64,000 nt of DNA from the NCBI GenBank assembly GCA_948470475.1, contig OX419339.1, positions 5,277,611-5,341,610 on the forward strand, written 5' to 3'. Under the pieces are notes generated by a model. It had not been told where the DNA came from, did no database searches, and saw only the letters and a list, made by a program, of their open reading frames with translations. Position numbers and translations under genes: made by a program. Origin of the DNA: Galaxea fascicularis (Eukaryota > Cnidaria > Anthozoa > Scleractinia > Euphylliidae). Shown here piece after piece: positions 1-13,700 of this stretch (position 1 is the stretch's first letter; every line of letters starts with the position of its first letter).

Positions 1-1456
1 ACAGAAAAAAAACGGCTAGGCAAGGTTGAAAACCGGCAAGGGTAATTTTCATCTCAGGCAAGGCAAGGGTAAATTGAGTGGTGTAAACTGTCAAAGGCTG
101 CCTTACCTTGCCAATTTAATTTTCGGTTTTGGGACCACGTTTAGATGTTGTCCCGTGTTTGAAAATATCGGTAAGGCAAGGACGAAAACCGGCACCTTGC
201 CCTTAAAATGGAACGTGTAAACGTTCCTGCTTGCCTAGAAGGTAACTTTTGATCATTTTGCGCATGTTCTGATAACAGCGCTACTTCTCTTCTCAAGCAT
301 GTTAAGGCATGGCTCATATCCAGTACAGACCACAAGAAAGAAAAAAACGTTTTTGATCTAAAGCAACGTTGTTTTTATCCCAGGGGGAGCCAGAAACTTA
401 CCCCAAACAAAATTTGGTATCCTTAAATTTCTTAAGGTGTCTTTATGGTGTTCACGTGACTTGTGACGTCACAAGCCTGCTTAAGATTAATTCTAAAATG
501 GGCCAAGGATAGGGAGGTATCACGAAAAACTAACCATATGAAATTTTAAACCACTTTCTAAGGCAACTATTTCTGTCCTGAATGGATGAACTCCTCAATT
601 ATATAAGGCTATATATGGAAAGATAGAAGGTCACGTGACCTTTTTTACGTAATAACTTCTTAGCTGAATATTTTAGTCGGCCATTCAGGACAGATTCTTG
701 CAGGGGCCATTAGCACAATTGTAAAAATACTAAATTTGACAGTGATTGTATGTCATCTCGGCGGCCCATTTTCAGTTGTTTTTTCAAAAAGTAAAACAAT
801 TAATTACAGTCACGTGACCCATTTTATCCGATTTTATTGGTCTTAGAATATTAAGGTCGTCGACATTGGTTAGCCTGCCAATTCTGCAACGATTAAACCA
901 AATTCTGACAGAGTAATTACTGTTTTTCAGATTTTATGCAAATGAGGCTTGAGCCATGCCTTAACATGCTTGAGCTTGGGTGAAGGTACTGTCAGCCATT
1001 TTAAACCAGTCATCGGACTGAGGATTTATCTAGAGGTTTCTTTCCCTTGGAGGGTTAATCAATGTTAATCAATGTTAATCTTGGTGAACGTGAGCAACAA
1101 TAGTTTTTTTTTTCCTTCCGCAGTTGCAGTATATAATGAGATGCTCTTTCTTCCTCGATTCCTCACTTATCTGGTACTTTATTTCACGTTGTCGACGTTT
1201 CTGCTCGGTTTTGTTTGTTTTCCTTGGTACGGAGGTTTTGAACATCAACAATCCCGTGGACGCCATCTTGAATTAGCACAATGCGCATGCTCACTTACAA
1301 ATCTAAGCCTTGCCAGCCTTGCCTGGAACAAAATAGCCTTGCCTAGCACAAACCAAGCAAGGGTGAAACGGTACATGTGTAAACAATCCTTGCCTTACCA
1401 AAATGTTAGCTACCCTTGCCAGTTTTTATCCTTACCATGCCGTTTTTTTCTGTAGT
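1..1456. mobile_element. Long-TIR element with a nested palindromic element, left end cut by the window
   Basis: The first ~100 bases (ACAGAAAAAAAACGGC..., then GGCAAGG-rich sequence) reappear as an imperfect reverse complement at about 1350-1454, ending ...CGTTTTTTTCTGTAG. This gives long inverted ends around a 1.45 kb body. Inside, TTCTCAAGCATGTTAAGGCA (about 292) is repeated inverted at about 942-975, so a second palindromic unit of about 0.7 kb sits within the first. No transposase-like reading frame is seen and the small open frames look like noise, so it is probably non-autonomous. The left end appears to continue past base 1. Confidence 0.65.
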
Positions 1457-1469
1457 GTAAATGGGGTTT

Positions 1470-1661
1470 TAGAGAACCTTGTTGTGGACCTGGGGCGTTG
1501 CCATGGTAACTGATATGTCGTCACAAGCACCCTTAAAATATAGCCCAACAATAGAGTTCGAAGGAGACATATAGTTTGCCTACACCATTAAATATCCTTC
1601 TTTGCAATCTTTCATCGTTTCGCAAACACTACATCAACAAAAACCCCTTCGTGCCTCCTTA
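1470..1661. mobile_element. Fragment of the TTAA-flanked MITE family
   Basis: This segment is the reverse complement of about 61348-61530. It shares the stretch through CCATGGTAACTGATATG, GACATATAGTTTGCCTACAC and AAATATCCTTCTTTG, and ends at GTGCCTCCTTA, the inverted counterpart of the terminus TTAAGGAGGC. Only one end of the element is present. It stops about 70 bases before the phosphatase ATG at 1732, so it probably contributes to the promoter or 5' UTR of that gene. Confidence 0.75.
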
Positions 1662-1731
1662 CTCACGCATGATACAGTCACGCACTCATTCCCACTCACG
1701 TGACTTGCCAGCGAAAACAACAGCCGTGAAT

Positions 1732-4700
1732 ATGGAGTCGAAAGGAGTTTTCGTTTCTGTGTACTGTTTCTTCCTTTTAGTACGCGAAGTGTCGCTTCAC
1801 CCAATCGCCAACGAAAAGGTTATGCCGGACTTGTTGCCCTATAATTCAGTACACGGACCGGAGCAAATACACATCGCATATGGAGATTCTGCTAGTCAAA
1901 TGAGGGTTATGTGGTCTACTTCTTCAGTTCAAGAGCTTTCCACTTCTTTTGTGCTCTATGGTTTAGCGCCTAAAAACTACTCCTTGAAAGCAGAGGGGAA
2001 ATTCGTCGTCTTTACAGAGGGCAACCCTTCAGGACTGCAATATGTACATCGTGTTGTGCTGGAGGTGAGTTTGAGGTTCTGTGTTTTTAGCTTTAATAAC
2101 GTACAGAGGTGGTGTAAAAGCTAACTGTTTATTGAGGTTGCTCAAACCATAAAATAAATTAATATTAAAGCTGATCATGAATGAGTTTGTATAAGCTTTT
2201 AAGTTAGTTGTATACATCGCTGCCAGTCAGAGATCGTTCAAAAAATTAATACTAACTCCGATCTTAGATCTTTCTGTTTCATTTCGTACTATACTAGGCA
2301 TTTCCTGGTATTACATAACAAATTGACGCAAGATAATTCTCCTTACTCATAATTATGAACTAAAGGCACAAAGATGCAAGATCTTACATTAATTATCTTG
2401 CGTTAATTGTTCTTTGTGCCTTTAGTTCATAATAGTGAGTAAGGAGAATTATCTTGCATCAATTTGTTATGTAATATCAGGAAATACCTAGTATAGTACT
2501 AAATGAAGACAACTTAGTCTGAATCCTTGCATGATTAATCAATAAGATCCAGAGATGGAAATAAGGGAAAACAGATTGATAGGTGATAAGCAGCCAGCTT
2601 TGTCCAGTTATCATTTTAATTTTATTCTTGTGAAATTTTAGGAAAGATTTCCGCACAGCTCCCTACATTAATTATACATGCATCACTGTCATACCAACCC
2701 TGTTCTAAAATTGAATAGAGTTTGAGCCACAAAATGAATGTAATTAATTAATGTAGGGAGCTGTGCGGAAATCTTACCAAATTTTACTATGTTATTTCAT
2801 TTTTGGCTGGCAAATTTGATCGGTAATTACCAATCACCGGCCGTTATTTCCATGCCTGAAGATCGATAATCGATAACAATCAATGTCAGTCAATGATAAT
2901 CGATAACAGTTTTGGGAGCAAGGAATCACTCACTCATTTCAACAGCAAAACAGCATTCGTGATGTCTTAACCACAACCTGGTTCATAGTCAAAAGAACCT
3001 ATTGCATATTCGTGCAAGTAACCAGACATGTGCATGGTCATGAGCAGAACTAAACCACATTGATTAAAAGCAATTGGCCTGACAACAAACGATAGTCAAT
3101 GATAATCAATGGTTATTGGTGGCAATTGATAACAATGTGAGGACTCAAGCACAAAATCATTGATTGATCATTGATTGGCTGATAACAATCAATAACAATT
3201 CCCTAATTGTCATTGATTGTCACCACTTAATATTGATTGATTGGATTTCTGATGAATCGATTGTCATTAATGAATCACACTGGGTCTGATGTTTACCTCA
3301 GCTAGATGTCTAAACATTGTTGTAGAACTGATGACGACCAATATCTGTTGTATAACGCTCTACATGCTTGTCATCTAACACAACAATGAAAACCTGGTTA
3401 AAGTCAACACAAAGCCTTTGTGAGTCCAATTATGTTTTTCAATAACTTTATGTCATGGTATCTGTAAATCATAGTGGCTGTGAGCCATTATATGAAACTT
3501 GGAAAAGGAATAATAAACCACTTGCAGGCATAAGTGTGTGAATCCTTTGTTCAAAAACACTGCTGGAAACTCGAAAAAAGAGAAACATGATGCTTGTGTT
3601 ACATTTTGCTAATGACAAGTGTTCTGTGGGATCAATTTAATTGTAACAGTCCTTTTCAAATATTATATTATTGGTGTTTTGTAGTATATTGACAAAATTT
3701 GTTTTTACATTTTTTTTTATTTAAACAAATTAACCATTGTTTGCCCCAAAAGCACCTACAATCGGCGCCAAAATTGTTGACACATTTACCTTTTTAACCC
3801 CCTATTTCGTCACTGTGACCCCTCTTCACCCCCATCGCTTGTCCTTTCAGCCTCCTCTCCCCCCAAACAATGTTGTGCGGCAATTGCTATGATTTCGAGG
3901 TACAAACAAGCAACATTGGATGGGGGAGAGGGGTGTTTTTCACAGTTGATTGTGCAATAGAAAGAGTGGCGTGATTTGGTGCACTAAAACTACTATAGAA
4001 ACACAATGTGTCAACTAATTATGTCGCCGATTGTAAGCTTATCAAGGGGGCTCACAATAATACAAATTTAAATCAGGCTCACACAGAAAACACTGACAGA
4101 CACAAACAAAGCACATAGTTACAAGGAAATTTACATAACTATAGATAAATTTAATAAACAGACAGTGGGCCATTGAAAAGTGATTTGTGCTAATTAGATT
4201 TTAATTTAATCATGATTTTAATTTGGTTGTACAGTTTCATGATTGGATTTTTAGTTATTAACACATCCAGAATGTGTGCCAAATGGTATTCACTGGTCAG
4301 TGGATGTAGAAAATGTTTAACAGAACCCAACATATATATGTACCCTTACTTTCTCTTTGCCGCGATTTCGATTCCCACCGAGGTCATAAGAATTTTTTCT
4401 TTGCCTCGTGTGGTTCCCCAATACGCTTTACTAGGGTTAATGCCCAGTGGGTTTTTCATGGGTTTCTATTAGCACTTTAATTTACACTTCAGAGTTAATT
4501 CTCTGTCCCACAACTTAAAAGATAGTTTTTCAAGCATTTTGTTGCCCAACATGGTAAAGTACAGCTGTAGCTGGTGACTTGATGACTCACAGCCACTTGA
4601 GCTCCTGCGGTAGCCAGCATATATTGAAAGCCCTGATGGGACACCCGTGGGATATTATTACCGCACAACCTTCCCTTTGCCTACCAGGAGACTATTTCAA

Positions 4701-7700
4701 GATTTGTAACCTGTTTAGTTTTTTTATATTCATTATTTAATTGTAAAAATTCCTTTTGATGAAATTGCTTATGGGTGAACTTTAAAATAAGATGAAAACC
4801 TTTTAGAGTTGTGACACTGATAAAAAGATTTAATAAATTTCCATTTACTTGTACATGTTGCATTTTACTACAGCTGATGTGTGCCACCATATCATTTAGA
4901 TTGTTGCTGTTAGCTAAACCCGTATTATTATTGTTTTTGTTATTTTCATTATAAACCAATAAGGAGTTTAGAGAAACACCTGCAAGAGACCATCAAATGA
5001 TTTAGGATCACACAAAATGATAATAAATAAATCTATAATGGTTATGTAATGCTTTTGAGTGGTATACCATCATGGAATATCCCACACATCACTTGTATTT
5101 TCTTTGTTTTTTCTAAATGTATGCCCCAACACATTTCCTATAGAATTAGTAGGCAACAGGTTCATCTTTGACTTTATTTGTTAACTCTTTGTTGAAATTT
5201 GCACTTGCAGGGATTGATACCTGGGAGGAACTATTCATATCGTGTACAAAGTGGAAGCAACATCAGTGAAGGATTTGAATTCACGGCAAAAAGGGATGAT
5301 GAGGTTAGTGAAGATCAGTAAAGGAACAATAATGAATCAATAGAACTGGAACAGCTTGCTTGTAGAAAATTCAAGGACCGTTCATTTCCTTCCCCGTCCT
5401 TTTTTAAAACTATCGAAAAGAAGATGTTCTAAATTTTTTATTTTCTATAATTATTGCTGCGTATTGGTAAAAAAATGTTACGTACAAACTAGACCAGTTT
5501 GAGTACAAACTAGCCCAATTTGTTCTCGTTGTGACAAAAATCATTTCAAGATCGCTTGACTTTTCCTTCTTTGATTCGACAATTTTTAGAAAAATCTCGC
5601 ACTTGCCGGCCGTTTAGTGTTTTTAACATCTTGGCCAGCAGTCGACCTGAAATTCCAAGTGTCACAACAAATTACGTTTCCTACGATAAGCTCAGCAAAA
5701 AACAAGCGCTGGACTTGAGATCTAAAAATCATTTCAGGATCGCTTGACTTTTCCTAATCGACATACGATGGTTTGGATTAGCCAGGATTCTTTGATTCGA
5801 CAACTTTTAGAAAGATCTGGGACTGCCGGCCATTTAGTCAGTTAGTGTTTAAGAAAACCTTGGCCGGTTACCGGCCATATAGCCACAGCGAAAATATGCT
5901 TTATTCCACGAGACGGACGTCTGAGTACGCAGTGCAATATTCCGAGCGTGTCCGTTGAAAAAGGTGTTCTGTAAAACTTGCAGAACAAACGTTTATGAAG
6001 CAAATGAAAATCCCTGAACAGCTCAAAATACGTTCAAAATATTTGCAAGTGCGAAAAAACCATCTCGACGAAATTCGCCTCCTTTCCAGTGAATTATGTT
6101 GGGTGGCTGAAAAAGTGACAGAATTCTCGATTGTGTCATGTCTGATACTACTGCAATTTTTCTGCGAGTTCCTGTTACTCTGTAAGGGTTGAACAATGGG
6201 TTTATGACGGCGACGTAAATGTCACACGCAGTCACTTTCTAATGAAGGTAAAGCATTTGTTAAAAAAGTCAGAAACGCGGTCAAGCAGTGAAAAAGCGCG
6301 AAACGGGAACAATCAGTACATGTACATGAGTTGTTTTTCCGTTTGGGCAAAGCGAAAGGAAGTAGATTTTTTCTAAGGTTAGGCTTTAAACTTCTCCAGC
6401 TCTCCTGAAGGGAAACATGATTCGAAACATCGCTCCGATTTCTTGTACATTTTTCATGTTTTTGGTGGGAAGATGTTGTAAGGAAACTAATCTTAAGCAT
6501 TATCAATTTTAATATGTAACTGTTGATTTGCGCTTTGTCGAGGGCGCCCTGAACCGAATAAAAAAATTACATTGATGCTGTCTTTCATTCGAATTCAAAC
6601 CAGTAAAAATACTTTATGTAAGCGATAAAAGGAAGAGAAAAGAGAGACAGAAAGATCGAGACGTAACTTTGAATGACTCCAATGAGACATTCATGTCAGT
6701 TTGGGCACGTGAACATGATGTTTTGCCCAATCATGATTCGAGTTTTTGAACCTGACTGGCAGGTGCCAATGAAACTTTCAGCGCGTAAAGTAAGCTTCGC
6801 CTTGCAGTTCATGTCATTCAACTTGACCTTCAGTTGGAGTTTGTATATTAGGAGGCGTCACCCTAAAAAAAGTCCACTCAGGTAGAAAAAACATGGAGGA
6901 ATCCTCTCTTGAGAAGCTGATCCGCATTAAAAAGGAACGCAAACCTTCGTGCACTCTTTGTAGTAATCATGGTGTGCGATCGAACCTCAAGGGCCATAAG
7001 CATCACTGTCCTTTCTTGAATTGCCACTGCGAACGGTGCGTCAAGGGACGCCGAAAAAGGGACATCATGAAACAGCAAGTTCGTCTCCGGAGAAAACAGA
7101 TGAAGGACTTCGGCAACCGAGCTATCTGCCCTGCTCCGTTGGAACAGCGTGGTAAGATGGACGAGTTTGTTTTTCGTTCGAAACCTTAAGGTTTTCTCGG
7201 TAATTTCGTGTATGTAGTGCGATCAAGTTTTTCTTGCTTGTTCAAACTTCTCAACATTGTTTAGGAGGCGACATTTGAAGTCGTCGAATGAGTTCATTTG
7301 CAGTTAATCGTACCGAGATATTTTGAGTTAATTTACTTTCCTTTCCTCGTTTTTTTGACAAATCAATTACTGGCTATTCAATTTTGGCTTTAAGTTAGAC
7401 TACTGTGAGTACAGTGTACATAGAAAATTGTACAAGCCTATGCTGTTTTTACGCGGTGTAAAAGAAGTCATGTCAACTAATGGTTTTGCATGTTTCAAAA
7501 ATTCTCTTTTACAAGACTGTGTTTTCGTTAACTCAATTATAAGTCTCTTAACTTTGTACTCATTTGCAGTGAACATCTCTTCTTCTTCCTTTGGGAAAAC
7601 CGAACCGTCCTTCGCCGACGAACAAAATAACATCCCAGACGAAACCAGAGAAACGTTTCCTAAACGTGACGGCCGTTTAATGCAGAGGGTCTCCAACGTC

Positions 7701-10700
7701 ATGTATTCGCCATTCACTGCACCTAGACGTCAATCAGTAACCTGTGGTGCTTATATTCCAACTCCTTTTCAAATGTGGACCATGTGTGATGGGCGAATCT
7801 TCCATTACAATAACTGGTCAGAACAAGCTGTTTCCTCATGTCCCGTGGAGGCTCAGACAAGCCCTGTGTTTTCAGTGTCCGATAACAGTGCGTTTGTAAA
7901 GTACTGCAGTCAGCCTCCGAGAATGGAGAACAACTCGTTCCGATTTGGGCACTCTTCGTCCGAAGAGGCCGCCGCAGTTTTGGCATCGTTTGGAAATTCA
8001 GAACATGGCATGAGAAATCGTTGGGGCGAATAACTTTCAGTAGTGAATTTATTTTGATGTCCATGTACATTTATACCTTAAACCTTAAGCTTAACTTATC
8101 GTTCAGTTATTGGTGATACCTTTTTGTTCAAATTACCCAGAGCAAGGCCACCTTAAAGAAAAACTGGAAATGAAACGGTACCGAAAGAGTGCTTAAGGAA
8201 ACGAGAGCTTTATTCCCCGGATTTCGGATATTGCCGGCGCCTTTCTGAAAACGCTACTTGGTCCGATTTTGCAGTTAGAACTGACATCAGACTGACTAGT
8301 TTTTGTTTTTCTGCTGTTGACATGTCACTGAAAAAAGCTCTAGTGTTTGTCGCAAATGTATTCCGACTCTGCCGGAGCCACAGGCGTTGTTCTTGGATCA
8401 CCTAGCGCCCTTGTTGATGGTGAATCAAAAATGCGCGTAAATAAATGAAAAACAGTACTCAAGATTAAGGTTAAACTTTGTTTCGGGCTTAGAGTAATAT
8501 TTATAACAATCCTATTTATATGCTACATTTGAAATACAAGGCAAACTATTCAAAGAAATCTGGAATTTCTTCATTTCACCTTGCCGATCATTCGTTTATC
8601 AGTAAGCTTTAAATGTGATTTCGAGTATGTAAACGATAAATAAATTTGTTCTTCGGCGATTTACCAGTTAATTATCTCTGTTAATAGATCAAATTCAAAA
8701 ACCGATTCAAGCGACCCGTCAAAAAAGGCCGGGCTTTTCTTTTTTAAAAAACAAAGTTAATTATTTGTTCTCTGACGAACCGATTGTTTGTTTATGCAGG
8801 AGTCGGTGATATAGACTTCCTGTCTGATCATTGACGTGTTAGTCGATGCAGACTGAAGATAGCCTGGTGTCGGATAAGATGAAAATGCCCTAAAAGTGTC
8901 AGTGCAACCTACTTATCTTGGTATTTTTTTCTTGATTCGTTCCCGACGTCAGTCATAACATTCCTCCATCCTCGCCCAAATTAAGCTGACGGTAGAGCTA
9001 TTTTGGAAGAACTGGCATGGAGAACAATATTTGTGGACGAATCAAGAAAAAGGAAATGGCTATTTTTCAAATTCTGGAGACAACATGCTACAAAAGGCGA
9101 AAACTATTTATATATCGTTATACGCTGTTTTTGGATTTTTCCGGGGTTTTTGGCGGTGCAGTTTCTAATAAAGACCAATGTGGAGAAAAGGCAAGTCTTA
9201 AAAAGAACGTTTTTACGGTGTAAAAGAACCAACACGAGCGATTTTTAGTCATCTCCACAAACGTAATTCGCTGCTTTTGATATGGTCAGATAATTCGACG
9301 TATTTGATGTGGCACGTTTGTCCAGGATCAACCTCCGTGTTCGGACTACGCTAAAAGTCTTCGGCATTGGTGCTCGCGGTTGTTTTTCTTCATCTAATTC
9401 GACAAGTTGGCAAACTCCAGATTTGTACACTCATTCGTCGATGTTGTCTCCTATTTCTTTCTCTGTCTACCCCCTCCCCCCCCCCCCCTCCCCCCGCGGG
9501 ATGGGGTTTGCAGGCGTGATGAATGGAAAAGTGATCCTATTACCTCGATCTATTTCTCGCAACCGTGGTTTGGATATCACCTACTACTATCCAGGCTGCA
9601 TTTGAGAATCCACGTAGTTTAAACAATTAAAAGTTTAAGTTAGTGTATCGTAGTGATTCTCTATGTTGTCCAAGATTTGGACCGTGTCTTTTTGTCGTTC
9701 ATTTTTTTTTCCTTTTCAGTGGGCAATCTAGAAAGTGCATTTAATATTTTTTCGTTGAAAACTGCATAAAAAATTATCGGGCGTTTGACAAATCCGTTCG
9801 GTCCAATTCGTTCTCTCAGGGACCTCTCATATTTTAACATTTACAGAATTCCCAACATTGCCACACTTTATGTTCTGGTGATTGTCTTAGCATCGTAGAT
9901 AACGCTTCCGCCAGTTTCCAACTGAAGATAAAAGAATCTTTACGCATACAATGGGAGCAGCCTTGGTTAAATCAGCAATTGCATTATTATTTTTTACACA
10001 ATATATTAACCTTGTACTCTGTGTAATATTCCAACTGACGATGGTGGAAGAACTACCGAAACATGTTTTGTTCTATAAAAACTGTCGTTTCCTTTTTGAA
10101 AATTACAACGTTACTGCTCATATCAAGACCGTTCTCTCAGTCTGGAAAGCTATATTGTCGCGGAAATTGCTATATTGAAATCAAGGTGACGGTGGTGACG
10201 GGTTTTCTTCAAGCAAAGCATGTGTTAAGACAGATAGCCAGCATGTTTGATCGGTCACTGGTAATTCTTTTAACAGAAGGGCTTTGAAAGGAGTTATTAA
10301 CCTCAACAATTCAGTGTTTTAAGGAAAGAGCCCACTGGGGAAGCGCGTGGGTCCCGAAAGATGTCTTCACTATTGCGGGCCACGCCCTGCATCAGCTCTT
10401 CGCACTACATTTTTAGTCGAACCGATAGGGGAACTTCTTAGGATGCCATGAAGCTTTTTGCTTGCTCTATTTCAATGCTGTAGAAGTCATTAAACTAGTT
10501 ATTCTCTGGAAAAGTTGTTAGAATTCTACGATAAGATCCGCCTGTTAGTGGCTGTGGCTGTGGCTGGAAACTAGCTAGGCTAGTACATTTCCAAAAATCT
10601 AACCATTTGATCGTGTCTTAAAATCCCAAAATGGAGCAGAAAGCTCGTATCCAAGAAAATGGAAATCTGTAAAGGAAAACGTTTCGCCAAAGAAACAGTA

Positions 10701-13700
10701 GACGTTTTTCATGATTGTTTGAGATTTTTTCTGAGATTCTCAGACCTAGAGATGGGGGGGGGGGGGGGGAGGGGTAATTTCTAAACATGTTTTCGTGTTG
10801 TGTTGTTGTCTCAACCTTCTTCGTTATTCGCGTGCTGAAGTGACGTGATGTGGCACGTGCGATATAAATAGCAATGTTTTGAAGTCACTCAGGCACCATC
10901 CCCATGTATCAGGACAAAATCGGATCCAAATCTGAAAAAAACAAACAAACAAAACAGTGGTACACACTCAGGTGCTATGAAAATTACTGCTTTTGATTGT
11001 GTTCAATAGTTCATGTGTGAACGGTGTATGAAACAAGTGAAAACGAATCTGTGTGGATGAAAAACATGCGTTTTCGAAAATCTTCGTTTTCAGCCACAAG
11101 CGTTCGAAAAGGTAATAAGCAGCCAAGCAGGGCTGTGCACACTTCTGTCCTGCCAGTAAACCTACAAAATTGTGCGAAACGTGTATAAATTCTTTATCTT
11201 TTCGTGAAAGAGACTGTTTCTTTAGAAACTGTTGTAAGCCACGATAATATCTTTTTACTCTCGTGTGTGTCGGTCATATTCATTCTCTGATGCTATTTTT
11301 GTTTATAAGGGAAGTGTGGGACTGCTTGATTACCGTAAACATCCTATTGCTTGTGAAAAGCACCAGCTATACTGATACGAAACTGTTCCTTCCTACCAAA
11401 GAGCAAACAAACAAACATCGGGGATTAACGGACGTTCAAGTTCGAGATCTTATGACTTGTGCCTGACAGCTTTTACTTAGAAGTGTAGTACCAATCCTGT
11501 GTTGTCGTCAGATGTTTTACTGGTGCGAAACCCGCAGAAGAAAATAACAGACTTGCGGTCTAGTTGTTGTTGAGAGGAACGGGGCGAAATTACAAGTTAC
11601 TCTCTAGCATGGCAATTGCCAGGAAAAACTGACTAACAAATAAATCAAGATTGCGCCAATTTACCTCTTGCAACAACAAAAACTGTCTTGTAGCAGTTTG
11701 GAAAAGGGAAATAAGAAAAGAAAAATTAAAAACAAATTTAGAAAGGAAATTACGATAGTGATAATGGTAATAATAATGATAATGATACAGGAATAGGGAA
11801 ATATATATAGCAGAAATGCTTACTGTCTAGAAATACTATGTAAGAATGGTAATAATTATACATTCTCGTGAGGTCACTATTGTCTTAATTTTGTCTGGGT
11901 AGGACTGGTCACCACAGTTCTTGGTCTACGGGGACATGGGTCGAACTGGAGGGGCTCCCAGTCTTAAAAGACTTATTCAAGAGGCTACTTCAGGCAATAA
12001 CACGGCTGTGTTGCATGTCGGGGACTTCGCCTATGACTTCGATACATCAGGGGGATTGGTAAGTAAATATTAAGGAATCTGAAGTGTAAATGAGTCATCC
12101 ATTTACACTGGAAAACCTCATTTTGAAGCATAATACAAGAGACTGTTGTTTGATTGTTCTCTAAGAAATAGAGTCATTTTAATCGCGCTAATATTTCCAG
12201 ACGCGAGGAATTTCCTGCCTCTTACCTGATAGAAATGATACTTCTTTTGTTTCATGTTTATCTCAATTCTTATCGTTTGGTACCTTGTCAAAAGCCGGGA
12301 TGAAGTGCTTTATGTTTTATTTGGTTTGGTTTTTGTTCATCCAGAACGGAGATGCCTTCATGAATAGGATTCAGAGCATGGCTGCGAGGCTTCCGTACAT
12401 GACATGTGTTGGAAATCACGGTAAGATTACCGGGTAGACGGCGAAAATCTTCCCCATCTCGAGGGCGCTGTTTCAGGCAGCAGTATGCAGACCAACAACC
12501 AGGCGTTTGCCTCAGTTTAGTTAGAGATTTCCTTCTGTTGCCCGTCAGCGCACGCCAAAAGAAAAGGAAACGAAAACAAAAATTCCACTCAGGGAAGTGC
12601 TCTTTTGAAACACGAGAAAATACCGTGTGCGAGATGACACTTTCTTTAGTTTTACTTCCGTTTGTGAAACCTTTTTGGTTTTGAAACGGTTCCTTACTCG
12701 ATTTGCTTTTAACGAACTCGGCAGAGGGAGACATTGGGGCTGGGGAAAAGGAGAAAGAGAGTCCATGATTCCTTGCGATCGTGGACAAGTCTTTGAGACA
12801 CGTTGCATCCAAAGAAGGTAAAATCCCAAATAAGATTGTCTTCAAGTAAAATGAGTACATACTTCAAATGATTTGACATGCGCTCTTTGATCACAATGCT
12901 TAGACCTGCTGGCAAATCGACTGTCAGCGAGAAACGTGAGCGAAAGATTAAAACAAAAAACGGACTTTGAGAAAGTATAAACTATGCTATTCTTGCTCCT
13001 TAGCTAATTTTCTTGTTTTGTTTCGCCTTTACAGAGATTCCCTACAACTTCAGTCATTACCGCTACAGATTCTCCATGCCTCAGCTTGAATGGCCAACTA
13101 CGGTTAGCAGAATGTGGTACAGCTTTGATATCGCCAGAGTCCACTTTATCGCGTATGTCGTTCACCATCAAAACCCTATTTAAGTTTAAAGTAAATGAAA
13201 GATTTCGGGAACCCTTCTTTACGTTTTTTTTTTTGTAAACTGAAAATGGAGATTTTTCGGAAACATGTTTTCGTACAAAATGATTTTCAAAAATAAGTGA
13301 TCTGCATGGCGAAAGGAAGGCGGGGCCTTTGCTGTGGGCTGTCACCATACGTGGGGGGAGGGGGTAAGTGCTTAGTATTGCTTCGAGTTGGTTCGACAGC
13401 GACTTGATTTACTTGACCAGTGATTTAGAGTTGATGCTAAAGGATTCTAAAGGATACTGTTACGGAGGAAAGTTGACTAGAACTGGCCGAACATATTATC
13501 GGTATAAGTTCTAGTGATATGACATGAGAGGGATAACTGAATTTTCCCTGGGAACACTATGGGAACTGTAGTAATCAACCCTTAAATGTACAAGCTTGCT
13601 GGATTTTGCTGGAAATTAATAACCTCTGATATTAATTCACTTCTTATCAGGTATTCTACTGAAGTGTACTTTACACACGGCGCGGTGCAAGATCAGCTGG

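Noticed and set aside
7428..7569. Upstream extension of the DMRT second exon frame
   Set aside because: It is intronic: the TTTGCAG acceptor at 7569 joins in frame to the DM-domain exon.
12406..12684. 92-aa plus frame after phosphatase exon 4
   Set aside because: It starts in exon 4 in the wrong frame and runs through the intron.
12288..12860. 190-aa minus-strand open frame
   Set aside because: It overlaps phosphatase exon 4 and its intron on the opposite strand, with no splice context or motif. It is a shadow frame.
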